NCBI RefSeq assembly: GCF_001870435.1
Contig: NZ_MDDR01000057.1
Coordinates: 124,001-188,000 of the forward strand
Origin: Pseudomonas costantinii
Lineage (GTDB): Bacteria > Pseudomonadota > Gammaproteobacteria > Pseudomonadales > Pseudomonadaceae
Length of the DNA stretch: 64,000 nt
Direction: 5' to 3'
The notes under the pieces were generated by a model that worked only from the letters and a program-made list of their open reading frames with translations, did not search any database and was not told the origin of the DNA. Numbering within the stretch: position 1 is the first letter of the stretch; the number at the start of each line of letters is the position of its first letter. The position numbers and the translations under genes were made by a program. Positions 33,978 to 44,065 of the stretch are shown here, piece after piece.

Positions 33978-34196
33978 ATGTCGAAAGAAGACAGCTTCGA
34001 AATGGAAGGCACTGTCGTCGACACCCTGCCCAACACCATGTTTCGTGTGGAGTTGGAAAATGGGCACGTCGTAACCGCGCATATCTCCGGCAAGATGCGC
34101 AAGAACTACATTCGTATTCTTACCGGTGACAAAGTGCGCGTCGAGCTGACGCCCTATGACTTGAGCAAAGGGCGCATCACTTACCGCGCTCGTTAA
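33978..34196 (+). CDS. infA: Translation initiation factor IF-1
   Basis: IF-1 binds the A site of the 30S subunit during initiation. The 72-residue protein has the exact usual length and the S1/OB-fold sequence ([46 protein letters not shown]). ATG 33978 is the canonical start; an in-frame ATG at 33912 would add 22 unrelated residues and is not used. A strong terminator follows 12 nt after the stop. Confidence 0.98.
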
Positions 34197-34208
34197 TCAA
34201 GTCAATAC

Positions 34209-34236
34209 AAAACGCCCGGTTATGCCGGGCGTTTTT
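34209..34236 (+). terminator. Rho-independent terminator after infA
   Basis: AAAACGCCCGG (34209-34219) pairs with CCGGGCGTTTT (34225-34235) around a 5-base loop and runs into T5. This is a textbook intrinsic terminator for infA; the A-run on the left could let it act on leftward transcripts too. Confidence 0.9.
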
Positions 34237-34319
34237 GTGTGCGCGCAGCTTATAACCCCACCTGGATTCCTGTGGGATCTCTATTGTTCCGAGAACAGCA
34301 TTCCAAAGTCCAGAGACAG

Positions 34320-34346
34320 CAAAAAGGCGCCTTTGGGCGCCTTTTG
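34320..34346 (-). terminator. Rho-independent terminator after clpA
   Basis: In the leftward reading AAAAGGCGCC pairs with GGCGCCTTTT (34322-34331 with 34336-34345) around a 4-base loop, followed by T residues. It lies 19 nt beyond the clpA stop. With the infA terminator it isolates these convergent genes. Confidence 0.85.
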
Positions 34347-34364
34347 CATTGTTGCGGTCAGCTA

Positions 34365-36635
34365 TCAGGCCATTTCAGCCGTGGTTTCGAACTCGAAGGT
34401 CAGCTCGCCATCCTTCAGATCGATATGCACCACGCCACCATGATCGGAAAGTTCGCCAAACAGGATCTCCTCAGCCAGCGGCCGCTTGATCTTGTCCTGG
34501 ATCAGACGCGCCATTGGGCGAGCGCCCATTGCCGTGTCGTAGCCACCTTCCGCCAGCCAACTGCGCGCCGCATCTGTCACTTCCAACTGCACGCGCTTGT
34601 CTTCCAGCTGCGCCTGAAGCTCGGTAAGGAACTTGTCCACCACGCTTTTGATAACCTCATGGCTGAGGCGACCAAACTGGATAATGGTGTCCAGACGGTT
34701 GCGGAACTCCGGCGTAAAGCTCTTCTTGATCACTTCCATCGCATCGGAAGAGTGATCCTGATGAGTAAAGCCGATCGAAGCCCGCGCAGCTGTTTCAGCA
34801 CCCGCGTTAGTGGTCATGATTACAATCACGTTGCGGAAGTCCGCCTTGCGCCCGTTGTTGTCGGTCAGGGTCCCGTGATCCATGACCTGCAGCAGCAGGT
34901 TGAAGACTTCCGGGTGAGCCTTCTCGATTTCATCGAGCAGCAATACACAGTGCGGCTGCTTGGTGATCGCTTCGGTCAACAGGCCGCCCTGGTCGAAACC
35001 GACATAGCCCGGAGGCGCACCGATCAGGCGCGACACAGTGTGACGCTCCATGTACTCGGACATGTCGAAACGCACCAGCTCAATGCCCATGGCCTTGGCC
35101 AACTGGCGTGCCGCTTCGGTCTTGCCGACACCGGTCGGGCCTGCGAACAGGAACGAACCGACGGGCTTGTCCGGCGACTTAAGGCCCGCACGCGACAGCT
35201 TGATTGCGGTGGACAGCGCATCGATGGCCGCATCCTGACCAAACACGGTCAGTTTCAGGTCGCGCTCCAGATTACGCAGCAGCTCCTTATCGGAACTGTT
35301 GACGTGCTTAGGTGGAATTCGCGCGATCTTCGCCACGATATCCTCGACCTGAGGCACGTCGATGCGCTTCACGCGCTTCTCAACCGGCTGCAGGCGCTGG
35401 TAAGCACCCGCCTCGTCGATCACGTCAATAGCCTTGTCCGGCATGTGCCGGTCATTGATATAGCGCGACGCCAACTCAGCAGCTGCACGTAGCGCCTCAT
35501 CGGTGTATTCGATGCCATGGTGCGCTTCGAAACGCCCCTTGAGGCCACGCAGAATGCCAATGGTGTCTTCAACCGAAGGCTCCGACACGTCGACTTTCTG
35601 GAAACGACGCGCCAAGGCGCGGTCTTTCTCGAAGATGCCGCGGAATTCCTGGAACGTGGTCGAACCGATGCATCGGATATCACCCGACGACAGCAGCGGC
35701 TTGAGCAAGTTGGAGGCGTCCATCACCCCACCGGATGCCGCGCCAGCACCAATGATGGTGTGGATCTCGTCAATAAACAGAATCGCCTGCGGGCGTTTTT
35801 TCAGCTCACCGAGCAGCGCCTTGAAGCGTTTCTCGAAATCGCCACGGTACTTGGTCCCGGCGAGCAGCGCGCCCAGATCAAGGGAGTAGACGACGCTGTT
35901 GGCCAGCAGGTCAGGCACCTGGTTATCAACAATGCGCTTGGCCAGGCCTTCAGCAATCGCGGTTTTACCCACGCCCGCCTCACCCACCAGCAACGGGTTG
36001 TTCTTGCGACGACGCGCCAGAATCTGCGCTACGCGCTCGACCTCAAGCTCGCGCCCAACCAGCGGATCGATCCGCCCCTGGCGCGCCAACTCATTGAGGT
36101 TGCTGGCATACGCATCCAGCGGGTTGCTTGAAGAAGAAGACTCACCGCCCTCGTCGTCCTGCATATCCTGCTCACCTTCGGAATGATCGCCGTGCCCAGG
36201 CACTTTGGAGATACCGTGGGCGATGTAGTTGACGACATCAATACGGGCAACGCTCTGCTGTTTCAGCAGGAACACCGCCTGGCTTTCCTGTTCGCTGAAG
36301 ATCGCCACAAGCACGTTGGCGCCCGTGACTTCACGCTTACCGGAGCTCTGTACATGGAAAACAGCACGCTGCAATACCCGTTGAAAGCCCAGGGTTGGCT
36401 GGGTTTCACGGTCCTCGTCATGCACGGGGATCAGTGGCGTGGTGGAGTCGATAAACTCCTGCAGATCATGCTTGAGCTTGTCGAGGTTGGCGCCGCACGC
36501 ACGCAGAACGGTGGCGGCAGCTTCGTTATCCAAAAGTGCCAGCAGCAGGTGTTCGACGGTCATGAATTCATGACGTTTCGAACGGGCCTCCTTGAAGGCA
36601 AGATTGAGGGTGACTTCGAGCTCGCGGTTTAACAT
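34365..36635 (-). CDS. clpA: ATP-dependent Clp protease ATP-binding subunit ClpA
   Basis: ClpA is the AAA+ unfoldase that feeds substrates, including ClpS-delivered N-degron proteins, to ClpP. The 756-residue protein has the N-domain that docks ClpS (LNRELEVTLNLAF, HEFMTVEHLLLALLDN), a first AAA+ module with Walker A GEAGVGKTA near 217-225, and a second with GPTGVGKTE near 498-506 and the sensor/arginine regions intact. The gene follows clpS by 29 nt on the same strand. clpP is not in this window. Confidence 0.98.
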   Translation of the reverse strand: MLNRELEVTLNLAFKEARSKRHEFMTVEHLLLALLDNEAAATVLRACGANLDKLKHDLQEFIDSTTPLIPVHDEDRETQPTLGFQRVLQRAVFHVQSSGKREVTGANVLVAIFSEQESQAVFLLKQQSVARIDVVNYIAHGISKVPGHGDHSEGEQDMQDDEGGESSSSSNPLDAYASNLNELARQGRIDPLVGRELEVERVAQILARRRKNNPLLVGEAGVGKTAIAEGLAKRIVDNQVPDLLANSVVYSLDLGALLAGTKYRGDFEKRFKALLGELKKRPQAILFIDEIHTIIGAGAASGGVMDASNLLKPLLSSGDIRCIGSTTFQEFRGIFEKDRALARRFQKVDVSEPSVEDTIGILRGLKGRFEAHHGIEYTDEALRAAAELASRYINDRHMPDKAIDVIDEAGAYQRLQPVEKRVKRIDVPQVEDIVAKIARIPPKHVNSSDKELLRNLERDLKLTVFGQDAAIDALSTAIKLSRAGLKSPDKPVGSFLFAGPTGVGKTEAARQLAKAMGIELVRFDMSEYMERHTVSRLIGAPPGYVGFDQGGLLTEAITKQPHCVLLLDEIEKAHPEVFNLLLQVMDHGTLTDNNGRKADFRNVIVIMTTNAGAETAARASIGFTHQDHSSDAMEVIKKSFTPEFRNRLDTIIQFGRLSHEVIKSVVDKFLTELQAQLEDKRVQLEVTDAARSWLAEGGYDTAMGARPMARLIQDKIKRPLAEEILFGELSDHGGVVHIDLKDGELTFEFETTAEMA

Positions 36636-36664
36636 AGCTTCACCTCATACCCAAGTGGTCGGCG

Positions 36665-37033
36665 TTAACCGTCCTTCTCGATTTCACAGAGTAGCGGATG
36701 CTGGCTTTCCCTGGCGTACTGGTTGACCTGCATGGCCTTTGTCTCGGCGATGTCGCGGGTAAACACTCCACATACTGCCCGTCCTTCTGTGTGAACGGCC
36801 AGCATTACCTTGGTCGCCAACTCGCGGTTCAGGTTAAAAAACACCTCGAGCACTTCGACGACGAAATCCATCGGTGTGTAGTCATCATTAAACAAAACCA
36901 CCTTGTACATCGGCGGCGCCTGTAGGGCAGGCTTGGCCTCCTGAACAGCAACGCCTGCAGAACCGTCGTCATCGTGTTCCTGATCCGGACGATCCTGATT
37001 GAATGTTAGTCGAATCTGGCTGTTTGCATGCAT
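36665..37033 (-). CDS. clpS: ClpS adaptor for N-degron recognition
   Basis: ClpS binds destabilising N-terminal residues and hands them to ClpA. The 122-residue protein has a flexible acidic N-terminal extension (about residues 10-35), then the core with YKVVLFNDDYTPMDFVVEVL (the DDYTPM acidic pocket that grips the alpha-amino group) and HTEGRAVCGVFTRDIAETK. It sits directly upstream of clpA and is divergent from cspD. Length is normal for Pseudomonas. Confidence 0.98.
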   Translation of the reverse strand: MHANSQIRLTFNQDRPDQEHDDDGSAGVAVQEAKPALQAPPMYKVVLFNDDYTPMDFVVEVLEVFFNLNRELATKVMLAVHTEGRAVCGVFTRDIAETKAMQVNQYARESQHPLLCEIEKDG

Positions 37034-37098
37034 GGAAAGAAAGGTTCGTCAGTGGTTCAAATACAGTGGTGGGGGCGACCTGTCAGAATTTCAACTCT

Positions 37099-37110
37099 GA
37101 CCGATCGGTC
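37099..37110. promoter_or_regulatory. Perfect palindrome GACCGATCGGTC in the clpS/cspD spacer
   Basis: The 12-bp perfect palindrome GACCGATCGGTC lies between the divergent clpS and cspD starts, four bases before TTGACT (37114-37119), a possible -35 for cspD. ACCGATCGGT-type palindromes resemble TetR-family operators. The binding protein is unknown. Confidence 0.4.
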
Positions 37111-37257
37111 GCCTTGACTATCGGCGAATCGGTGTTACAACCAATAGAGCCCACAGTGGGTAAAAAAGGTCCGCGCAGTCAACCTTATTTATTCGGGTTA
37201 GGACGGATAAACTGGATGATACTCCAGTGATGGAGTCTGGTGCAGAGGGATATGGGC

Positions 37258-37518
37258 ATGGCTAGCGGTAAGGTCAAATGGTTCAACAATGCCAAGGGTT
37301 ACGGCTTCATCAACGAAGACGACAAGGAAGAAGACCTTTTTGCGCATTACACAGCGATCAAAATGGAAGGCTACAAAACACTAAAAGCTGGCCAGCCGGT
37401 CTCCTTTGAGATTGTTCAAGGACCCAAGGGCATGCACGCGGTGAATATCAGTGCGCCAGTCACCATCGATACAACTAAAGAAGGCCTCGCTCAAAAATCA
37501 AAAGAGCAACTGGCCTAA
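37258..37518 (+). CDS. cspD: Cold-shock-domain protein CspD
   Basis: An 86-residue nucleic-acid-binding protein with one cold-shock domain: RNP1-like KGYGFIN and RNP2-like LFAHYTAI are intact. In E. coli, CspD is a stationary-phase DNA-replication inhibitor, and it commonly neighbours clpS as here. The ATG at 37258 is preferred because GAGGG lies 8-12 nt upstream; the ATG at 37252 is too close to it. A C-terminal tail of about 20 residues follows the domain, as is usual for CspD. It converges on icd. Confidence 0.95.
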   Translation: MASGKVKWFNNAKGYGFINEDDKEEDLFAHYTAIKMEGYKTLKAGQPVSFEIVQGPKGMHAVNISAPVTIDTTKEGLAQKSKEQLA

Positions 37519-37540
37519 TCAGCCACTGAGCAAGCGCACA

Positions 37541-37583
37541 AAAAAACCGGCCGCCTCAATCAACTCGAGACGGCCGGTTTTTT
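37541..37583. terminator. Bidirectional terminator between cspD and icd
   Basis: AAAAAACCGGCCG (37541-37553) pairs perfectly with CGGCCGGTTTTTT (37571-37583). Both flanks give a T-run in their own reading direction. It therefore serves both convergent genes. Confidence 0.9.
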
Positions 37584-37595
37584 CTTGCCCATCTT

Positions 37596-38852
37596 TTACA
37601 TATGCGAAATCAGTGCATCACCAAAGCCCGAAGACGACACCAACTTCGCGCCCTCCATCAAACGCTCGAAGTCATAGGTCACGGTCTTGGCCGAAATGGC
37701 GCCATTGGTGCCTTTGATGATCAGATCGGCCGCCTCAGTCCACCCCATATGCCGCAGCATCATTTCTGCCGAAAGAATCAGTGACCCTGGGTTTACCTGG
37801 TCCTTGCCCGCGTACTTCGGTGCAGTACCATGGGTAGCTTCGAACATAGCCACGGTGTCAGACAAATTGGCCCCAGGCGCAATACCGATACCACCGACTT
37901 CCGCCGCCAGGGCATCGGAAAGATAGTCACCGTTCAGGTTAAGGGTCGCGATCACATCATATTCAGCCGGACGCAGGAGAATTTGCTGGAGCATGGCGTC
38001 AGCAATGGCGTCCTTGACCACCACATTCTTGCCAGTCTTCGGGTTCTTGAACTGCATCCACGGGCCACCGTCGAGCAGCGTCGCACCAAACTCTTTCTCG
38101 GCAATACCGTAGGCCCACTCTTTAAAGGCGCCCTCGGTAAACTTCATGATGTTGCCTTTGTGCACGATAGTCAGCGAATCGCGGTCGTTATCCACTACAT
38201 ATTGCAGGGCTTTACGCACCAGACGCTCGGTGCCCTCTTTGGAAACCGGCTTCACGCCAATCCCGCAGTTCTGATCGAAGCGGATCTTGGTAACACCCAT
38301 CTCTTCTTTCAGGAATTTGATCACCTTGATCGCTTCCGGCGAACCGGCTTTCCACTCGATCCCGGCGTAAATATCTTCAGAGTTCTCACGGAAGATGGTC
38401 ATGTCCACATCGCCAGGCTTCTTGACCGGGCTGGGCACGCCTTCAAACCAGCGCACCGGACGCAGGCATACATAAAGGTCGAGCTGTTGACGCAGCGCCA
38501 CGTTCAACGATCGGATACCGCCACCGACAGGCGTGGTCAGCGGGCCCTTGATGGACACCACGTAATCCTTGACCGCATCCAGGGTTTCCTGGGGCAGCCA
38601 GGTGTCCTGGTCGTAGACTTGAGTAGCCTTCTCGCCGGCATAAACCTCCATCCACGAGATTTTGCGCTTGCCGCCGTAGGCCTTTTCAACAGCTGCATCG
38701 ACCACCTTGATCATCACCGGGCTGATGTCGACACCAATACCGTCGCCTTCTATATAAGGGATGATCGGTTTGTCAGGAACATTGAGAGAATGGTCTGCAT
38801 TGACGGTGATTTTGTCGCCGACTGCCGGAACCTGAATCTTCTTGTATCCCAT
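37596..38852 (-). CDS. icd: NADP-dependent isocitrate dehydrogenase (homodimeric)
   Basis: Icd oxidatively decarboxylates isocitrate to 2-oxoglutarate in the TCA cycle. The 418-residue protein carries the substrate loop with FRENSEDIYAGIEW, the phosphorylatable-serine region GGIRSLNVALRQ, and the metal/NADP regions NLNGDYLSDALAAEVGG and EATHGTAPKYAG. GGAG lies 10 nt before the ATG at 38850-38852. The divergent neighbour idh encodes an unrelated monomeric enzyme for the same reaction. AceK, which regulates Icd by phosphorylation, is not encoded here. Confidence 0.97.
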   Translation of the reverse strand: MGYKKIQVPAVGDKITVNADHSLNVPDKPIIPYIEGDGIGVDISPVMIKVVDAAVEKAYGGKRKISWMEVYAGEKATQVYDQDTWLPQETLDAVKDYVVSIKGPLTTPVGGGIRSLNVALRQQLDLYVCLRPVRWFEGVPSPVKKPGDVDMTIFRENSEDIYAGIEWKAGSPEAIKVIKFLKEEMGVTKIRFDQNCGIGVKPVSKEGTERLVRKALQYVVDNDRDSLTIVHKGNIMKFTEGAFKEWAYGIAEKEFGATLLDGGPWMQFKNPKTGKNVVVKDAIADAMLQQILLRPAEYDVIATLNLNGDYLSDALAAEVGGIGIAPGANLSDTVAMFEATHGTAPKYAGKDQVNPGSLILSAEMMLRHMGWTEAADLIIKGTNGAISAKTVTYDFERLMEGAKLVSSSGFGDALISHM

Positions 38853-39345
38853 GCTGAACTCCATCTATGGATTGAACATCTGGCTGCGTTCGAGCCTACT
38901 CCAGATAAATGGCGACTGAAACCTCACGCCATGCTCATTTGCATCGAAAACAGCATATTTAGTCGCCTACAAGCCTGAAAGCAAAGGCAAATTCGCCAAT
39001 CTTGAGCACATCGTGCGCCTTTGGGCGCAACCCGGCACCTGCGACCTTTAGACCAATGGACGACACACCTTTTGTATGAAGGCTCGGCGTAAGCATAGTG
39101 ACCTATGTATAATGCCGCCGCTGACCCAAGAGTCACGACGGCGGACCGCTCTAGAACAAAGCCCTCCGCCAGAAAGCAGGACTATTACAATAGTCCACCC
39201 GCTTGACGCTCGACTGATGCAACCCAACATCACCGCGAAGAAACCTCGACATTTCGCTCATGGATGACTTTGAACGAACGCGCTCCACCCGGCGCATCTC
39301 GAGTTTCTGCGCACGCTTTCAGCAAAGAAGAGAGTTAATCCGAAT
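38853..39345. promoter_or_regulatory. Divergent icd/idh control region with TATAAT and leader hairpin
   Basis: The 493-bp spacer carries no convincing gene. A perfect TATAAT lies at 39108-39113, pointing toward idh, though no good -35 is visible. Immediately after it is a bulged inverted repeat: CCGCCG (39115-39120) with CGGCGG (39139-39144), enclosing TGAC/GTCA. If transcription starts about 7 nt after TATAAT, this hairpin would form the 5' end of the idh mRNA. Confidence 0.4.
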
Positions 39346-41571
<2,226 letters not shown>

Positions 41572-41590
41572 GGTTGTAAGGATGCAAAGA

Positions 41591-41620
41591 AGCCCCGGCC
41601 CCGTGCCGGGGTTTCTGTTT
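41591..41620 (+). terminator. Rho-independent terminator after idh
   Basis: CCCCGGC (41593-41599) pairs with GCCGGGG (41605-41611), followed by TTTCTGTTT. It lies about 20 nt beyond the idh stop. Confidence 0.8.
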
Positions 41621-41636
41621 GTACCACCCCATCACC

Positions 41637-41664
41637 TGTAGAAGCTGGCTTGCCGGCTCCTACA
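41637..41664. repeat. Degenerate single REP element
   Basis: TGTAGAAGCTGGC and GCCGGCTCCTACA form an imperfect hairpin at 41637-41664. It is the TGTAGGAGC variant of the extragenic palindrome family, with one base bulged. It sits between the idh terminator and nudJ. Confidence 0.6.
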
Positions 41665-41690
41665 ATGACCGTGTCGATCCGAGGTATTGA

Positions 41691-42137
41691 ATGACCTGGC
41701 AACCCCATATCACCGTCGCCACCATCATCGAAGACAACGGCCGCTTCCTGATGGTCGAAGAACTCAAAGGCGGCCGTGCCGTTCTGAACCAGCCCGCCGG
41801 CCATCTGGATCCGAACGAAACCCTGACCGAAGCCGCTGTACGCGAAACCCTCGAAGAAACCGGCTGGGACGTCGAAGCCACCGGCATCGTCGGCATCTAC
41901 CTGTACACCGCACCCAGCAATGGCGTGACCTACCAACGGGTCTGCTTTATCGCCAAGGCACTGAAACACCACCCGGACTATCAACTCGATGAAGGCATCG
42001 TGCGCGCCCGCTGGCTGACTCGCGACGAGCTAATGAGCCTTCGCAACGATTGGCGCAGCGAGCTGATCATCCGCTGTATCGATGATTATCTGGCCGGCAT
42101 TCGCCACAGTCTCGAATTGATCCGCCCTTCTCTTTAG
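41691..42137 (+). CDS. nudJ: Nudix hydrolase, NudJ-like
   Basis: A 148-residue Nudix hydrolase. The box GX5EX7REXXEEXG is complete from G37 to G58 (REtLEETG at 51-58). In E. coli, NudJ hydrolyses nucleoside and thiamin-pathway pyrophosphates and its gene precedes mnmA-hflD-purB; the same order here supports the name. GAGG lies 7 nt before the ATG. mnmA follows after 59 nt. Confidence 0.9.
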   Translation: MTWQPHITVATIIEDNGRFLMVEELKGGRAVLNQPAGHLDPNETLTEAAVRETLEETGWDVEATGIVGIYLYTAPSNGVTYQRVCFIAKALKHHPDYQLDEGIVRARWLTRDELMSLRNDWRSELIIRCIDDYLAGIRHSLELIRPSL

Positions 42138-42196
42138 CCTTGAAGGCTTGAGCCTGATAGAATCGCGTCCTTTTTCAAGACACCCGTTGAAACCCT

Positions 42197-43321
42197 ATGC
42201 GTGATCCAGCCCCTTCTGACACACAAAAGAAGCGCGTCATCGTCGGCATGTCCGGCGGCGTGGATTCTTCCGTTTCCGCCGTTCTGCTCATGGAGCAGGG
42301 TTATGAGGTGGAAGGCCTGTTCATGAAGAACTGGGAAGAAGACGACGGAACGGAATATTGCACCGCCATGGACGACCTGGCGGACGCCCAGGCCGTGTGT
42401 GACAAAATCGGCATCAAGTTGCACACCGCCAACTTCGCCGCCGAGTACTGGGACAACGTGTTCGAGCACTTCCTGGCTGAATACAAGGCCGGTCGCACGC
42501 CTAACCCAGACATCCTGTGTAACCGCGAAATCAAGTTCAAGGCGTTCCTCGACTACGCCATGATCCTCGGCGCCGACCTGATTGCCACTGGCCACTACGT
42601 GCGCCGTCGCGACATCGATGGTCGCACCGAACTGCTCAAAGGTCTGGATCCGAACAAGGACCAGAGCTACTTCCTGCACGCCGTCGGCGGTGAACAGATC
42701 GCCAAAACCCTGTTCCCGGTGGGCGAGCTGGAAAAACCCGAAGTGCGCAAGATCGCCGAGAAACACGGCCTGGCCACGGCCAAGAAGAAGGATTCCACCG
42801 GGATCTGCTTTATCGGCGAGCGCCGTTTCAGCGACTTCCTCAAGCAATACCTGCCGGCACAACCGGGCGAGATCAAGACCACCGAAGGCGAAGTCATCGG
42901 CCGCCACCATGGCCTGATGTACCACACCATCGGCCAGCGCCAGGGCCTGGGCATTGGCGGTTTGAAAGACGCCGGTGAAGAACCGTGGTACGTGCTGGTC
43001 AAGGACCTGGAAAACAACGAGCTGATCGTCGGCCAGGGCAACGAGCACCCGCTGCTGTTCTCCGGCGCCTTGCTGGCTTCGGAAATCTATTGGGTCAATC
43101 CGATCGACCTGAGCACCCCACGCCGCTTGACGGCCAAGGTGCGCTACCGCCAGAGCGACCAGCCGTGCACGCTGGAAAAGACCGCTACCGGCTATCGCGC
43201 CACCTTTGATGACCCGCAACGCGCAGTCACCCCCGGCCAGTCCGTGGTGTTCTACGACGGCGAAATCTGCCTGGGCGGCGGCGTGATTGAAGTCGCGCAG
43301 GCCTGGAGCCACACGGCATGA
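42197..43321 (+). CDS. mnmA: tRNA-specific 2-thiouridylase MnmA
   Basis: MnmA thiolates U34 of Lys, Glu and Gln tRNAs with sulfur delivered by TusE. The 374-residue protein has the PP-loop GMSGGVDSS at 17-25 and the catalytic cysteines C108 (ILCNREIKF) and C204 (TGICFIGERRF). The C-terminal domains are complete. The last four bases overlap hflD (ATGA). tusBCDE is encoded 20 kb upstream in this same window. Confidence 0.98.
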   Translation: MRDPAPSDTQKKRVIVGMSGGVDSSVSAVLLMEQGYEVEGLFMKNWEEDDGTEYCTAMDDLADAQAVCDKIGIKLHTANFAAEYWDNVFEHFLAEYKAGRTPNPDILCNREIKFKAFLDYAMILGADLIATGHYVRRRDIDGRTELLKGLDPNKDQSYFLHAVGGEQIAKTLFPVGELEKPEVRKIAEKHGLATAKKKDSTGICFIGERRFSDFLKQYLPAQPGEIKTTEGEVIGRHHGLMYHTIGQRQGLGIGGLKDAGEEPWYVLVKDLENNELIVGQGNEHPLLFSGALLASEIYWVNPIDLSTPRRLTAKVRYRQSDQPCTLEKTATGYRATFDDPQRAVTPGQSVVFYDGEICLGGGVIEVAQAWSHTA

Positions 43322-43941
43322 GCCCGACCCAGGAGCAATTGACCGCACTCGGCGGGGTTTTCCTCGCCGCCGTCCTGGTGGACAAGATCGCCAAGACCGG
43401 CCAGGTCACCGAGGCGGGCCTGACCTGCATGCTTGGCAGCCTGCTGATCCGCGACCCCAAGGACACCCTCGAAGTCTACGGCGGCGACGATATCGCGCTG
43501 CGTGAAGGCTACCGTGCGCTGATCGGCGCCCTGGAACGCGACCCCAGTACCTTGCAGCGCGAGCCGTTGCGCTACGCCCTGTCGATGCTCGGTCTGGAGC
43601 GCCAACTGGCCAAGCGCGAAGACATGCTGGAAGTCATCGGCAAGCGCCTGCCACAGATTCAGTCCCAGGTGGAACACTTCGGCCCCGCCCACGAAAACGT
43701 GATCGCGGCCTGTGGTGCGTTGTACCAGGACACCCTGAGCACCTTGCGCCAGCGGATCCAGGTCCACGGCGACATGCGCAACCTGCAACAACCGAACAAC
43801 GCCTCGAAAATCCGCGCCCTGCTCCTGGCCGGTATTCGTTCGGCGCGGTTGTGGCGACAGTTGGGCGGTCATCGCTGGCAACTGGTGATCAGCCGACGCA
43901 AATTGCTCAAAGAGCTTTACCCGTTGATGCGCAACGAATAA
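43318..43941 (+). CDS. hflD: High-frequency lysogenization protein HflD homolog
   Basis: A 207-residue mostly helical protein of the HflD (YcfC) family, peripheral to the inner membrane. In E. coli it interacts with lambda CII and lowers lysogeny; its cellular role is uncertain. Recognisable parts are the N-terminal ALGGVFLAAVLVDKIAKTGQ and the C-terminal NNASKIRALLLAGIRSARLWRQLGG region. It overlaps mnmA by 4 nt and precedes purB, as in E. coli. Confidence 0.93.
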   Translation: MSPTQEQLTALGGVFLAAVLVDKIAKTGQVTEAGLTCMLGSLLIRDPKDTLEVYGGDDIALREGYRALIGALERDPSTLQREPLRYALSMLGLERQLAKREDMLEVIGKRLPQIQSQVEHFGPAHENVIAACGALYQDTLSTLRQRIQVHGDMRNLQQPNNASKIRALLLAGIRSARLWRQLGGHRWQLVISRRKLLKELYPLMRNE

Positions 43942-43980
43942 GTCGCAGCAACCGCAATTTTTCAAGCGTTACGCGTAATA

Positions 43981-44015
43981 CGCCGGTCAGTTGGCGACGG
44001 ACCGGCGGATTTTTT
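43981..44015 (+). terminator. Rho-independent terminator between hflD and purB
   Basis: CGCCGGTC (43981-43988) pairs with GACCGGCG (44000-44007) and is followed by GATTTTTTC. It implies that purB has its own promoter; TATGAT at 44020-44025 is a candidate -10, without a clear -35. Confidence 0.75.
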
Positions 44016-44065
44016 CATGTATGATACGCGCCCCATTTCGTTGCCCGACTGTCCGAGAACACCCC

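Noticed and set aside
43991..44025. TTGGCG/TATGAT as a full purB promoter
   Set aside because: The spacing of 23 bp is too long for sigma-70; only the -10-like element is kept as a possibility.
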